Below, in pieces: positions 1 through 8,692 of a stretch of 64,000 bases of DNA. The DNA is taken from assembly GCA_029261035.1 (NCBI GenBank), contig JAJDCD010000004.1, positions 158,077 to 222,076 of the forward strand, read 5' to 3'. How positions within the stretch are numbered: the stretch's first letter is position 1; each line of letters begins with the position of its first letter. Below the pieces are notes generated by a model that did no database searches, had not been told where the DNA came from, and saw only the letters and a list, made by a program, of their open reading frames with translations. The DNA is from Candidatus Omnitrophota bacterium. GTDB taxonomy: Bacteria; Omnitrophota; Omnitrophia; Omnitrophales; JACROU01. The position numbers and the translations under genes were made by a program.

Positions 1-497
1 AAATTAAAATTTTTCCTGTATTGCTCGATAGACTCAATACCAATAACTCTAAGGTTTCCATCTTGAAGCAAAGCAAGCTCCGCAGCATTAATTTCTCCTA
101 GATCAACAAGGTGCTCCAGCACATTTTCATTCAATAACGGATCTTGATCCAACTGAAGGTAACTAGAGTCTAACGTTTCAACAGCCCCCTCAAGAAAAAC
201 AATCTTCACTCCTCTTTCTTTGGATAATCGTAAAATAAGCTCAGAGACTTTTCTTTGCCCCTGCGCATTACCATGAGCATCTTGAATATGGATAATATGA
301 GGGTTTTCAGAAGTAAAGGATTGAGAAAAGAGCTTTTGGCTCTGAATTTTTGCTAAGACAGAAGGAATAGAAACTGCTGAAGTCATAGGTGCTGAGAGAG
401 TACTTGAAGAAGCGAAACCTAAACTATTTGAAGTTGCAACCAAACTCACAATTAAACTATAAGAAACTAATTTATATAAATATTGCTTTATGCCCAT
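1..497 (-). CDS. Secreted protein of unknown function, N-terminal 165 residues (continues past window start)
   Basis: An open frame runs from an ATG at 497 to the window edge without a stop, so the C-terminus is missing. Residues 1-30 form a signal peptide (short basic start, hydrophobic core around residues 11-23, small residues near the cleavage site). The mature part has a conserved-looking HIQDAHGN at 70-77, then KIVFLEGA at 98-105 and GIESIEQY near the visible end. An H-x2-D-x-H pattern at the end of a beta strand followed by an acidic strand end recalls TIKI/TraB/EreA-type folds, but I cannot assign it. Start choice rests on the signal peptide; I see no strong ribosome binding site. Confidence 0.6.
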   Translation of the reverse strand, partial: MGIKQYLYKLVSYSLIVSLVATSNSLGFASSSTLSAPMTSAVSIPSVLAKIQSQKLFSQSFTSENPHIIHIQDAHGNAQGQRKVSELILRLSKERGVKIVFLEGAVETLDSSYLQLDQDPLLNENVLEHLVDLGEINAAELALLQDGNLRVIGIESIEQYRKNFN

Positions 498-647
498 GCG
501 TAACCACCGTAAATAAATTTGGGTAAAAGTCTAGCATAAGCACTTATGATTACAAGAGGTTATGTAATAAGAATCTATGATTTTTAGATTAAAACTATCT
601 AAGTACTTGTGGTATAAGAATATAGATATAAAACAAGATTGCTTGGT

Positions 648-672
648 ACCAGACACCTAAAGAGGTGCCTGG
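648..672. repeat. Short hairpin of the GGTGCCTGGCACC type
   Basis: CCAGACACCT and AGGTGCCTGG form a 10-bp inverted repeat with one A/C mismatch and a short AA-rich loop. It lies just after the stop of the small secreted protein at 682-1074, in a 184-bp gap with no gene. It may help end that transcript but has no clear U-run. Confidence 0.5.
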
Positions 673-681
673 CACTACAAA

Positions 682-1074
682 CTACGAGCGAGGAAGATTG
701 GGTATTTCATAAGGCTTAGGAGGTGATTTTGGCTTTTCAGGGATTTTAGTCATCTCACCCGCACCCATAGCATCTAAAGCCGCTCTTTTTGCTCTAACCG
801 CTTGCTGCATATCTCCAATTTCCATATTCAGTTTAGAAATTTTGTCTTTATTGCGATCTCGATCTCTAGAACTTTGAATGTCAGCTCCAAATTCACTTTG
901 TTCTCTAGCAATTCGTTGCTGTTTAAACCTCATCTCTTTTTCCAAATCTTCTATTTCATACTTCAATTGCTCTGCTTCTGATTTCGCTTCAGGCCGTTCA
1001 CTTCCAGCATATAAAGGGCCCATAACTAAACACAATACGATCAAACTCAAACAACTTTTTATCCATACATTCAT
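682..1074 (-). CDS. Small secreted coiled-coil protein
   Basis: Start is placed at the ATG at 1074, 12 codons inside the longest frame, because AGGAGG lies about 6 nt upstream and the longer frame would overlap ppa. The 130-residue product starts MNVWIKSCLSLIVLCLVM, a clear signal peptide ending near AGSE. The mature protein is highly charged (EQLKYEIEDLEKEMRFKQQ) and predicted coiled coil for about 75 residues, ending in a Pro/Lys-rich tail (KIPEKPKSPPKPYEIP). It follows ppa by 10 nt and is probably cotranscribed. Function unknown; a periplasmic structural or chaperone-like role is only a guess. Confidence 0.65.
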   Translation of the reverse strand: MNVWIKSCLSLIVLCLVMGPLYAGSERPEAKSEAEQLKYEIEDLEKEMRFKQQRIAREQSEFGADIQSSRDRDRNKDKISKLNMEIGDMQQAVRAKRAALDAMGAGEMTKIPEKPKSPPKPYEIPNLPRS

Positions 1075-1084
1075 AACACACCTC

Positions 1085-1621
1085 CTATTTTGCTTTAGGT
1101 CTTGCACCATCTAAATAATCCTTATTATACTTTTTTACGATCTCCAAAGCTTTTTCAGCATTTTCCCAACCCATAACAGCCGTTTCTTTCTCTTCCATTT
1201 CTTTATACCGGTTGAAAAAATATTCAATTTCATCTAACTGATGCTTGGGTAATTCATCATAGTCGTTAACATTTAAATAGTACGGATCCGTACAATGCAC
1301 GGCAATAATTTTTTCATCTAGATCTTTCTCATCCCGCATTGTTAAAACACCAATGGGTCTTGACTCAATTAAACAACCGGTAAAAGTAGGCTCTCTTGTT
1401 AACACAAGAACATCTAAAGGATCATCGTCAGGAGCATAGGTGGATGGAATAAATCCATAAGGTGCCGGATATGTAATCGTTGAATAAATAGTTCGGTCCA
1501 GTTTAAAAACTTCCCATTTAGGATCATATTCATATTTACTTCGAGAACCTTGCGGTATCTCAATAATTGCATTCACCAAATTTATTTCTAATTTCCCTGC
1601 TGGTAATTCTGTTAAATTCAT
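1085..1621 (-). CDS. ppa: Inorganic pyrophosphatase (family I)
   Basis: Hydrolyses pyrophosphate to two phosphates in the cytoplasm, pulling biosynthetic reactions forward. The 178-residue length is normal for bacterial family I enzymes. Visible family features are EYDPKWEVFKLDR, YPAPYGFIPSTY and the signature DDDPLDVLVL near residues 64-73, which holds metal-binding aspartates, then a later conserved stretch around KDLDEKIIAV. GAGGG lies about 5 nt before the ATG. A soluble pyrophosphatase together with pyruvate phosphate dikinase (20925-23690), which makes PPi in the gluconeogenic direction, suggests PPi turnover is managed actively. Confidence 0.95.
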   Translation of the reverse strand: MNLTELPAGKLEINLVNAIIEIPQGSRSKYEYDPKWEVFKLDRTIYSTITYPAPYGFIPSTYAPDDDPLDVLVLTREPTFTGCLIESRPIGVLTMRDEKDLDEKIIAVHCTDPYYLNVNDYDELPKHQLDEIEYFFNRYKEMEEKETAVMGWENAEKALEIVKKYNKDYLDGARPKAK

Positions 1622-1628
1622 CTTACCC

Positions 1629-2327
1629 TCACTTTAAAAATTGTTTAGCATTATTCATTAACAAATTAGTTCCATATACATTCTTATTCACTACTTTATA
1701 GACAACATCTCTCTCTCGAACTTTGGACTTTGTAATAATTCCTATCTCTTCTCCTTTACTCGCCTGCTCCACATCTTTGCGATTAATCTGCATCGATTTA
1801 ATCTTTTGCTTAAAATCGCTTGTTACACCTTTAATATGGATTTGATCTCCAATTCTCAAGGTTCCTTTTTCAATCTTAATTATACCCGCTTTTACGCCAG
1901 AAAAGTAATGGGTAATCACTCCAACTTGCTCTCCTAACCCTGAAGAAGCCTTGCCTTTCACTCTACGAAGGGCCTTTTTAACAGGCTTCTTCATTTTTTT
2001 CTTCTTCACCGCTTTTTTCTTTATTTTCTTTTTTAAAGGCTTCTTTTTTAGAACTTTCTTAACTTTCTTCTTAGCGACTTTCTTTTTTGCCTTTTTTTTC
2101 TTAACCGCTTTTTTCTTAACTACTTTCTTTTTTTTGGCTTTTTTCTTAACAACCTTCTTTTTAACTTTTTTCTTCGTCACTTTCTTTTTAGAAACCTTTT
2201 TCTTAACAGGCCTCTTCTTCTTAACGGTTCGCTTTTTTACGACCTTTTTCTTCTTACGTCTTTTAGGCTTCTCATCCTCACCCATCAAAACCTTAAATGC
2301 CCTAACCACTCGCTTAAATATTGGCAT
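1629..2327 (-). CDS. Lysine-rich protein with EF-Tu domain-2-like C-terminal domain
   Basis: Residues about 18-125 are almost entirely Lys with Val, Ala and Arg (KKK runs like histone H1 tails). This is followed by a folded domain at about 133-218 that resembles the small translation-factor domain-2-like proteins also found at the end of U32 peptidases (GVITHYFSGVKAGIIKIEKG, then IGDQIHIKG, SMQINRKDVEQASKGEEIGI and VRERDVVYKV). The tail may bind nucleic acid; the C-domain may contact RNA or ribosomes. Both are inferences. The gene lies 7 nt upstream of ppa and just after repeat element 1. The Lys tract makes a long Phe-rich mirror frame on the other strand, which is not a gene. Confidence 0.75.
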   Translation of the reverse strand: MPIFKRVVRAFKVLMGEDEKPKRRKKKKVVKKRTVKKKRPVKKKVSKKKVTKKKVKKKVVKKKAKKKKVVKKKAVKKKKAKKKVAKKKVKKVLKKKPLKKKIKKKAVKKKKMKKPVKKALRRVKGKASSGLGEQVGVITHYFSGVKAGIIKIEKGTLRIGDQIHIKGVTSDFKQKIKSMQINRKDVEQASKGEEIGIITKSKVRERDVVYKVVNKNVYGTNLLMNNAKQFLK

Positions 2328-2420
2328 AACAAACCATCCCTTTTTTAACGATAAGATGCATATCTATGGAGCTTTTGTTTTCACCCCCCTACCTGCCCCC
2401 ACAAGATAATAACTTCAAAG

Positions 2421-2502
2421 CTCAGAGATTGCTCTTCGCCGCGAGTTCACAAAAGTGACAATCACTTTTGTGCTGTCTGAGCGCCGGAGAGCAATCTCTG
2501 AG
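2421..2502 (-). repeat. Modular hairpin element, copy 1 (module D only)
   Basis: A 15-bp perfect outer stem (CTCAGAGATTGCTCT at 2421-2435 with its complement at 2488-2502) encloses conserved internal-loop strands CGCCGCGAGTTC and GCTGTCTGAGCGCCGG. Inside these is a second perfect stem (ACAAAAGTGA / TCACTTTTGT, loop CAA). The same internal-loop strands recur at 8.6, 11.9, 43.3 and 62.5 kb with quite different stems. The copy sits 19 nt after the gltX stop. The module C hairpin seen in other copies is degraded here; only the pyrimidine-rich stretch 2380-2400 is left. Confidence 0.85.
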
Positions 2503-2521
2503 CGTAAAACCAACTCCTTAA

Positions 2522-3844
2522 TTATTCCTTAAAAGGAAGCTCCCCTAGATTTTCGATCACAAACCCTATTCTCTTAAGAACTTTCTCTTTTCCTAACAAT
2601 TCCATAACCTCAAAAAGCCCCGGACTCACACCCCAACCTGTAATTGCCACTCGTATCGGATGAATCAACGTCGCCGCATTCACCCCTAACGTTTCAGCCG
2701 TTTTCCGAACACACTCCTCTAAACCTTTTTCTGTAAAGTCGCTCAACGCTTCACATGCAGAAAGAACAGAAGTGAGAATGCGACTAACTCCATCTACCTT
2801 TAAATATTTTTCAACAGAACTCTTGTCATACACCAAGGAATCACAAAAACAATAATCAGCTTGAATCAACACATCCTTCCACGTCTTAATGCGTGTCTGA
2901 AAAAGCATAAACACTTTCCTAACATCTTCTTCAGAGCATCTCTCAGGAAAAAGTTTTCTGTTCTTCAAAAAAGACAACCCTTCTTCAGCACAATCTTCTG
3001 GCTTCATCTTTTTTAAATGTTCACTATTAATATAGTTTAACTTTTTTTGATTAAATCCAGCATTCGCTGAATTAACACGTTTTAGAGAAAATTTCTTAAT
3101 CAGAGCTTCTTTAGAAAAAAGCTCTTCATTTCCTCCTGGCCCCCAACCCAACAGAGCCAAATAGTTCAACAAAGCTTCTGGAAGATACCCTTCCTCTTGA
3201 TAAGAGACTAAAGATACGTTGCCATGACGTTTGGATAAAGGAGCTCCGTCATCCCCCACAATCAAAGGAAGATGCGCATACTTAGGGATCTTCCACCCAA
3301 AGGCCTCATACAAAAGAATATGCCTAGGTGTATTCGAAACATGATCTTCTCCTCGAATAACATGAGAAACCTCCATATCATGATCATCGACAACACATGC
3401 AAAATGATATGTTGGAAAACCATCCGACTTTAAAATAACTAAATCATCAAAAAGAGAAGCGTCGAATTCTATTTTCCCTTTAACCACATCCCAGAAGACG
3501 ACTTGTTTATGAGGCATTTTAAATTTTATTGCAGGCGTATCATCAACCTTGTAAGCCACCCCCTCAGCAACAAGCTGCTGAGCTAATTCTTGATAGCGAG
3601 GTAAATGCTCCGTTTGTCGTGAGATGTCCCCATCCCACTCCATACCAATCCACTTCAAACTATTCAAAATCTCATGCGTAAACTCTTCAGCGGAACGCTC
3701 TTGATCCGTATCTTCTATACGAAGAACAAATTGGCCTCCTTGATTTCGGGCGTAGAGATAGTTAAACAAAGCCGTTCGCACACCTCCAATATGAAGATGC
3801 CCAGTGGGTGATGGGGCAAAACGTACTTTAATGTTATTAGACAT
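2522..3844 (-). CDS. gltX: Glutamyl-tRNA synthetase, short form
   Basis: Charges tRNA-Glu with glutamate (or tRNA-Gln in organisms with the indirect route). Class I signatures are clear: APSPTGHLHIGG at 10-21 (HIGH) and LSKRHG at 203-208 (KMSKS-like). At 440 residues it is shorter than the usual 470-490. The loss is local: EGVAY (94-98) runs almost directly into IKFKMP (106-111), whereas typical GluRS has about 40-45 residues here including a Cys-rich, often zinc-binding, segment. The C-terminal anticodon-binding domain is present. It follows the oxidoreductase gene by 29 nt. GluRS versus GluQ-RS: the full C-terminal domain supports GluRS. Confidence 0.93.
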   Translation of the reverse strand: MSNNIKVRFAPSPTGHLHIGGVRTALFNYLYARNQGGQFVLRIEDTDQERSAEEFTHEILNSLKWIGMEWDGDISRQTEHLPRYQELAQQLVAEGVAYKVDDTPAIKFKMPHKQVVFWDVVKGKIEFDASLFDDLVILKSDGFPTYHFACVVDDHDMEVSHVIRGEDHVSNTPRHILLYEAFGWKIPKYAHLPLIVGDDGAPLSKRHGNVSLVSYQEEGYLPEALLNYLALLGWGPGGNEELFSKEALIKKFSLKRVNSANAGFNQKKLNYINSEHLKKMKPEDCAEEGLSFLKNRKLFPERCSEEDVRKVFMLFQTRIKTWKDVLIQADYCFCDSLVYDKSSVEKYLKVDGVSRILTSVLSACEALSDFTEKGLEECVRKTAETLGVNAATLIHPIRVAITGWGVSPGLFEVMELLGKEKVLKRIGFVIENLGELPFKE

Positions 3845-3873
3845 AATTAAACCTATGATTGAATAATGTTAGG

Positions 3874-6800
3874 TTAAGAAGCTTTAGATATCGGCTGAGG
3901 ATCTACTTGCGATGCCGCATTCGCTTTAGAAAGTATATGAGTCACTTTTTTCTTCGCCTCATCCATTTTAGGATAGCGAACTTTTCTATAACCCCGAACA
4001 TATTCAGGAGACTCAAAGATTGTGACATAATCCTGGTAAGAGGTTTTTCCATTTAAAGTCAGCTCATCTACTAAATCAATGTACCAGTCTCTAAATTGTT
4101 TTTCTTTTCGATGCCAAGCTGGAAGTAGTTTTCTTAAAATTCTTAGATGCTTCATAATATTCAACATCCAATCCTTGGTTTTCATATCAAACTCTATATC
4201 CCAAGAACCAATCGTGAATTGAGGACGATTAATATGTGTGTATTTCACTTTATCCCCTCGGTTCAGATCAATACCATATCGTTCCTTGTCTCTTCGATAT
4301 TTCTCGACACTGGTTAGCAAATGAGCCACATAAATCTCGTCTTTAATCAACATCACTTTAGCCAAATACAAAATCACAGCTTTAGTAACAAGATAACCTT
4401 GTTCATCTTTATCTCGAAGATAAATCGACTTAATTCTATCTAAGTATTTTTGCGCATAAGCTAGATCTTCAAACTGAATCAAATCATAAGTTCGAAGAGC
4501 AATTTGCAAGTTCGTTTCATCATCCAATTTTAGGAACTTCACAACCTCTTCAACGTTACGTTTGTACTCTTCAGCTATCTTCTTATTACTATTTTTTTGA
4601 GACAAAATTTCAAACTTATCATCGATCATCTCTTTATATGTTGCTAAACTTTTTTCTTTCTCAAATTGAGCTGGGTTCTCAGCTACTTTTCTACCCAAGT
4701 TAAAAGCTCTTAAATTTTTCTCAAATCCCCGTTTAGTTGCTGTTGCTTTAATTGCCCATTCAATATTTTCTAAATTTATAGGAAGCTCACCCTTTTGATA
4801 TGCAATACCTAGCATCACAATATTAGAAAAAATAGTATTTCCTAAAAGCTTTTGAGCAATGTCAGAAACATTCACTCCAAAAAAACGTTCTCTCTTAGAA
4901 GAAGCACAAATCATTTCTTCTAAATCTGAAGGGTCAAAATCGTCTTCACCCAACAACATCGTAATGGTAGGTGTTTTTGCTGTATTCACAACCGCCGCCG
5001 TGTAATCAGGGCTCCCAACGCGTAAATTAAGTTTAGGGTCAAAACTACGAACACTTTCGAGCAAATCAAGGCCTAAGACCAAGTTAGCTTTTCCGTAAGG
5101 AATAATTGGAGAAATAATATTTAGATGATCTTTCTGTGTAAATGTAACGTGCGAATAAACTCCTCCATTACGAATCGCTAGTCCTTTTTTATCCGCAAAA
5201 TCAACACGATAACCTTGCTTCAAACCCGCTTGAACCAAAATTGCTGTAACCAAACCAATTCCCATGCCCCCCACACCTGCTAAATAGGCACTCCACGAAT
5301 CATCAAACTTATTTAAGTTTGGCAAAGGCAAGTTAGACAAATCAACATCATCCATAGGATCTACTGGTTTTTTATTTCGAACAACAGTCAATTCTTCAAA
5401 AGAAGGGCATGCCTTAACACGAGCACATGCTCCATCTGAAACACACAAAGACAAGTCTGTTGCAATCTTTGGGCCGTAGTGTGTTTTTTCAACCGTCAAA
5501 CCAGGGCAACCTGTTGTTGTAGTACACTCCAAACAATTTTCGCAAACTTCAGGAGTTACATTAACAAATGTTTTTTCAGGAAGAAAACCTTTATCCCGAA
5601 TCACCGTTTGTTCATCCCGAATCACTTGGCGATTATAAGTAATACCACACTCTTTATCCGCTATAACAATTTTAACCCCTTTTTCTAGAACGGTTTTTTC
5701 TAAAAGATCTCTATAGCTATCTCGATATTCAGGGTTAACTCGATAAACTGGGATCTCACTATTTTTCGCCATCCCCTTAACCACTTCTTCAATATTTTGT
5801 TTAAAGGTCGACTCTCCCAAAATATCATAATTCTGTCCCGGAGTTGGCTGATGCCCTGTCATCGCTGTTGTATCGTTATCTAAAATCATAACCATAATAT
5901 CTTGGCCGTGTTTCATAGCATCCGAAATTGCAATCATTCCTGAGTGAAAGAACGTCCCATCTCCCATAAACACAATTTGCTTATTATCAATAAACGGATC
6001 AATACCTGCCCCCGTCGCAATACCGAGCCCCATACCGGAGTAATTATGCATCAAAGACTTATTCGGTTTAAACATCAACATCGTGTAGCAACCCGTATCT
6101 CCATGAAAAACTAAATCCACAGAACCTTTAACACCATGATTCTTTTCCATATACTCGACATTCATAAAATTAGTTTTCATATCTAAGAAAACACTAGAAG
6201 AATCTCTATGGGGACATCCGGGACAAAAAGCAGGTGTTCTTGTTGGAATTTGAATATCAAATTGAGATGTTTTCTCAATTAAATTAATTTCGCGCTCCCA
6301 ATAAGAAATAACTTCTTTTTCCTGTTTCAATTCCATATGTTTTAAAAGAGGCACTAAAATTTCAATTAAGACAGAGGTGTTTAAACCTCGAGTCGAAGGA
6401 ATTGGTGTTATCCCGCCAGGAAAGTTTTTTCCCCAAACAGAATTCCGTCTAGAAATTTTTCCTTTTTGTTCCGCCACTTTTAAAATTTCTGTGATTTGAG
6501 TTTCAATAAAACTTCTCTTCTCTTCCACAACAACGATATGGTCAACCTGATTAGAAAAATTCAAAAGAATCTCAGAATCAATGGGATAAGTTAACCCATA
6601 TTTTAAAATAGGAATTTGTCCTCTAAGCCCTAATAATTCCAAAGCATGTTCCAAGTATCCATAAGCAAGTCCACTCGTAACAAAACCTATTCTTTCAACA
6701 GAACCTTCCTTCGCTGGGTTAATAATTTTATCTAATTGTTGTTTGCGCACGTATTGATGCAACACCTCATAGCGCCCTTGCAACGTCTCTTCTCTTTCCG

Positions 6801-7464
6801 CTGTACGAGGAGAAAGAACAACTGTTTCTTCTACTGGAATTTTTTCTGTATCTAAAGTGACATGATTATGAGCATTAATTTCAGGATATTGATTTGGGGA
6901 AACTTCGACCGTTGCACCACCATCCGCTAAGTTCGTGGTCACAAGATAAGTTATGTAAAGGTTAGAACATTGAGAAGCCTCAAAACCGATTCGAATCCAA
7001 TCCTTTAATTCTTGAAAAGTTGCAGGCTCCATTATTGGCATATGTAAATGTTGGGATAAAAATCGAGAATCTGTTGGAACTTGTGTGCTTTCAGACCATG
7101 GGTCATCACCCACAACAACCAGAGCGCCACCCTTACTGCCTGCTTTAGAAATATTCCCCAAAGCTAAACCGTCAGAGGCTACATGAAGACCTACACTCTT
7201 CATAACACAAAGACCTCGAATATCCGACATCTGAGAACCATTTAAACGCGCAACACCCAAAGCTTCATTATTGGCGATCTGAAGCAGAACACCTTTTTCC
7301 TTCAAAACTTCATCTGCTTGCTTTGCAATATTAAAGAAATCAGCCACAGGAGATCCTGGATACCCTGTAAGTAAACTGGCACCCCCTTCTAAAGCTCCCT
7401 TAAAGAGAAGCTCCGTCCCCGTGTATGCTTGAATTCCTGATTCTTGAATAAATCGTTTGTCCAT
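3874..7464 (-). CDS. Fused indolepyruvate:ferredoxin oxidoreductase (alpha and beta parts in one chain)
   Basis: Oxidises aryl or related 2-oxo acids from amino-acid breakdown to acyl-CoA with reduction of ferredoxin. The 1196-residue chain has an N-terminal pyrimidine-binding domain (GAxxxLTGYPGSPV near 30-40), a TPP domain (FCPGCPHR 413-420, GDTGCY 455-460, GDGTFFH 501-507, DNDTTAMTGHQPTPG 529-543), and an Fe-S segment with Cys at 641, 644, 647 and 653, then 674, 680 and 686. The second Fe-S motif has Asp where a ferredoxin-like motif has its second Cys, which from memory is usual for the large proteobacterial-type enzymes. A gamma-type domain starts at LAGVGGMGIGL (728-738), followed by a long C-terminal domain. 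Exact substrate is not certain. Confidence 0.92.
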   Translation of the reverse strand: MDKRFIQESGIQAYTGTELLFKGALEGGASLLTGYPGSPVADFFNIAKQADEVLKEKGVLLQIANNEALGVARLNGSQMSDIRGLCVMKSVGLHVASDGLALGNISKAGSKGGALVVVGDDPWSESTQVPTDSRFLSQHLHMPIMEPATFQELKDWIRIGFEASQCSNLYITYLVTTNLADGGATVEVSPNQYPEINAHNHVTLDTEKIPVEETVVLSPRTAEREETLQGRYEVLHQYVRKQQLDKIINPAKEGSVERIGFVTSGLAYGYLEHALELLGLRGQIPILKYGLTYPIDSEILLNFSNQVDHIVVVEEKRSFIETQITEILKVAEQKGKISRRNSVWGKNFPGGITPIPSTRGLNTSVLIEILVPLLKHMELKQEKEVISYWEREINLIEKTSQFDIQIPTRTPAFCPGCPHRDSSSVFLDMKTNFMNVEYMEKNHGVKGSVDLVFHGDTGCYTMLMFKPNKSLMHNYSGMGLGIATGAGIDPFIDNKQIVFMGDGTFFHSGMIAISDAMKHGQDIMVMILDNDTTAMTGHQPTPGQNYDILGESTFKQNIEEVVKGMAKNSEIPVYRVNPEYRDSYRDLLEKTVLEKGVKIVIADKECGITYNRQVIRDEQTVIRDKGFLPEKTFVNVTPEVCENCLECTTTTGCPGLTVEKTHYGPKIATDLSLCVSDGACARVKACPSFEELTVVRNKKPVDPMDDVDLSNLPLPNLNKFDDSWSAYLAGVGGMGIGLVTAILVQAGLKQGYRVDFADKKGLAIRNGGVYSHVTFTQKDHLNIISPIIPYGKANLVLGLDLLESVRSFDPKLNLRVGSPDYTAAVVNTAKTPTITMLLGEDDFDPSDLEEMICASSKRERFFGVNVSDIAQKLLGNTIFSNIVMLGIAYQKGELPINLENIEWAIKATATKRGFEKNLRAFNLGRKVAENPAQFEKEKSLATYKEMIDDKFEILSQKNSNKKIAEEYKRNVEEVVKFLKLDDETNLQIALRTYDLIQFEDLAYAQKYLDRIKSIYLRDKDEQGYLVTKAVILYLAKVMLIKDEIYVAHLLTSVEKYRRDKERYGIDLNRGDKVKYTHINRPQFTIGSWDIEFDMKTKDWMLNIMKHLRILRKLLPAWHRKEKQFRDWYIDLVDELTLNGKTSYQDYVTIFESPEYVRGYRKVRYPKMDEAKKKVTHILSKANAASQVDPQPISKAS

Positions 7465-7573
7465 TTATTTCCCTTAACTATAGAATTATTTTGATTTAGA
7501 TATCCCTATCCCAATTACGTCCTATAAGAAGGTTAGAATAAGGTTCATAGAGAGCCTTTATTTCAGATCAAAA

Positions 7574-8407
7574 TCAGAAGGGTATTTTAAACTTTTCTTG
7601 CAGAGTTTGGAAGTAACTTCTTTTAGAACTTTTGATTAATTTGACAGGAGTTTCACTCTGAGTTACCTCTATAAGGTGATTTTCGCCTATTTGAAGGCTA
7701 TTTTGGCCATCTGCCACTAAAAGCGCATGCTCTTCTGGAGCCCGACAAACGATCTTCGAAACGATCTTTTCAGAGCCAGGAACAACAATTGGCCTTAACG
7801 AGGACACATGAGGACAAATCGCTGTAATAATAATGCCGTTCATTCTAGGATGAACAATAGGCCCTCCAGCAGATAAAGAGTACGCCGTCGAACCTGTTGG
7901 CGTCGCAATAATAACTCCATCTCCAGAATAACTCGTAAAAGTTTCTGAGCCAATTTTTAACTCAACTCTCAAATAACGAGTCAAACCTTCCCTATTAATC
8001 ACAATATCATTAAACGCTTGAAAGCGACGGTTCTCATTTGTCTTCTCATCTTTAACACGGCAAGACAACATCGTCCTCTCTTCAATTTTATACTCTCCAG
8101 AAAATACCGTTTTCAATTCTTCAAACAACTCTTCTTTTTTTACTTCCGTAATAAATCCTAAATTTCCCAAATTCACACCCAAAACTGGAACCGAACGATG
8201 AACCATATGATGAGTCAAATTCAAAAGAGTCCCATCACCTCCCATACAAATCAAAAGTTCTGCACTCGCAAGAATCTCATCAATTTGAGTCGTCTCATTG
8301 TCCAAGACAGAGCAACTCCGTTTCTCAAGCCACTGCCTCAACTCTTGCAGCAACTCCAAAGCCCCCTCTTTATTAGAATTAATAACAATACCAATATTTT
8401 TCATCAT
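7574..8407 (-). CDS. nadK: NAD kinase
   Basis: Phosphorylates NAD to NADP with ATP or polyphosphate. The 277-residue product carries the catalytic GGDGT (56-60) and the second family block GDGVIIATPTGSTAYS followed by LSAGGPIVHP. Length is typical. Two adjacent Met codons start the frame (MMKNIG); the second may be used. No strong ribosome binding site is visible; the upstream 40 bp consist of a TAGCG-type repeat. It lies between dxs (beyond repeat element 2) and the large oxidoreductase, with a 109-bp gap to the latter in which I see no gene. Confidence 0.95.
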   Translation of the reverse strand: MMKNIGIVINSNKEGALELLQELRQWLEKRSCSVLDNETTQIDEILASAELLICMGGDGTLLNLTHHMVHRSVPVLGVNLGNLGFITEVKKEELFEELKTVFSGEYKIEERTMLSCRVKDEKTNENRRFQAFNDIVINREGLTRYLRVELKIGSETFTSYSGDGVIIATPTGSTAYSLSAGGPIVHPRMNGIIITAICPHVSSLRPIVVPGSEKIVSKIVCRAPEEHALLVADGQNSLQIGENHLIEVTQSETPVKLIKSSKRSYFQTLQEKFKIPF

Positions 8408-8414
8408 TTGTCAC

Positions 8415-8448
8415 TATAGCGCACAGCGTTTAGCGTAGAGCGTATAGA
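8415..8448. repeat. TAGCG-type short repeat cluster
   Basis: Direct and imperfect repeats of TAGCG/CAGCG/GAGCG steps (tagcgcacagcgtttagcg) lie immediately upstream of nadK. Similar clusters are at 49549-49577 and 51963-52016. They are dispersed intergenic repeats, not replication iterons as far as the context shows. Confidence 0.55.
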
Positions 8449-8506
8449 TTCCTTTATCTTTAAATAAATTTATATTTATTGCGCGAAGCACCTTATCTAC
8501 CTTATA

Positions 8507-8654
8507 ACAAAATTTGGCTCGATGCCAAACTTTGTTACCCCTCCCCACACAAAAAAATATGTGTACTCCCTAAGGAGGAGGAAGCATTCCTTACCGCCGC
8601 GAGTTGCGCAGGGCAAAGCCCGAGCATGTCTGAGCGCCGGAAAGGAATACTTCC
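8507..8654 (-). repeat. Modular hairpin element, copy 2 (modules C and D)
   Basis: Module C is a 12-bp stem at 8507-8518 and 8524-8535 closing the conserved loop TCGAT. Module D has outer arms GGAAGCATTCCTT (8580-8592) and AAGGAATACTTCC (8642-8654) around the conserved strands CGCCGCGAGTT and TGTCTGAGCGCCGG. Its inner hairpin has a GGGC-AAA-GCCC core quite unlike other copies. In both stems the single imperfect pair would be G-U on minus-strand RNA but A-C on plus-strand RNA, favouring minus-strand transcription. It lies 38 nt after the dxs stop. Modules A and B are not clear here. Confidence 0.85.
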
Positions 8655-8692
8655 GACGACTAAAACTTCCCACAACCACCCATTTTTTCCAA

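Noticed and set aside
1951-2409. Plus-strand Phe-rich open frame
   Set aside because: It is the mirror of the AAA/AAG lysine tract on the minus strand; composition is entirely explained by that gene.
2421-2502. Integron attC site as explanation for the hairpin elements
   Set aside because: attC sites also vary in sequence but keep structure, yet the RYYYAAC/GTTRRRY ends are absent, the flanking genes are housekeeping genes rather than cassettes, and no integrase is present.
3874-7464. Loss of an Fe-S ligand in the oxidoreductase (Asp instead of the second Cys at 677)
   Set aside because: The C-x2-D-x2-C spacing followed by CPSF is, as I recall, usual for the large fused family, so it is not a defect.
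8415-8448. TAGCG repeats as replication-origin iterons
   Set aside because: Similar clusters occur at 49.5 and 52.0 kb; no dnaA-type boxes or replication genes adjoin.
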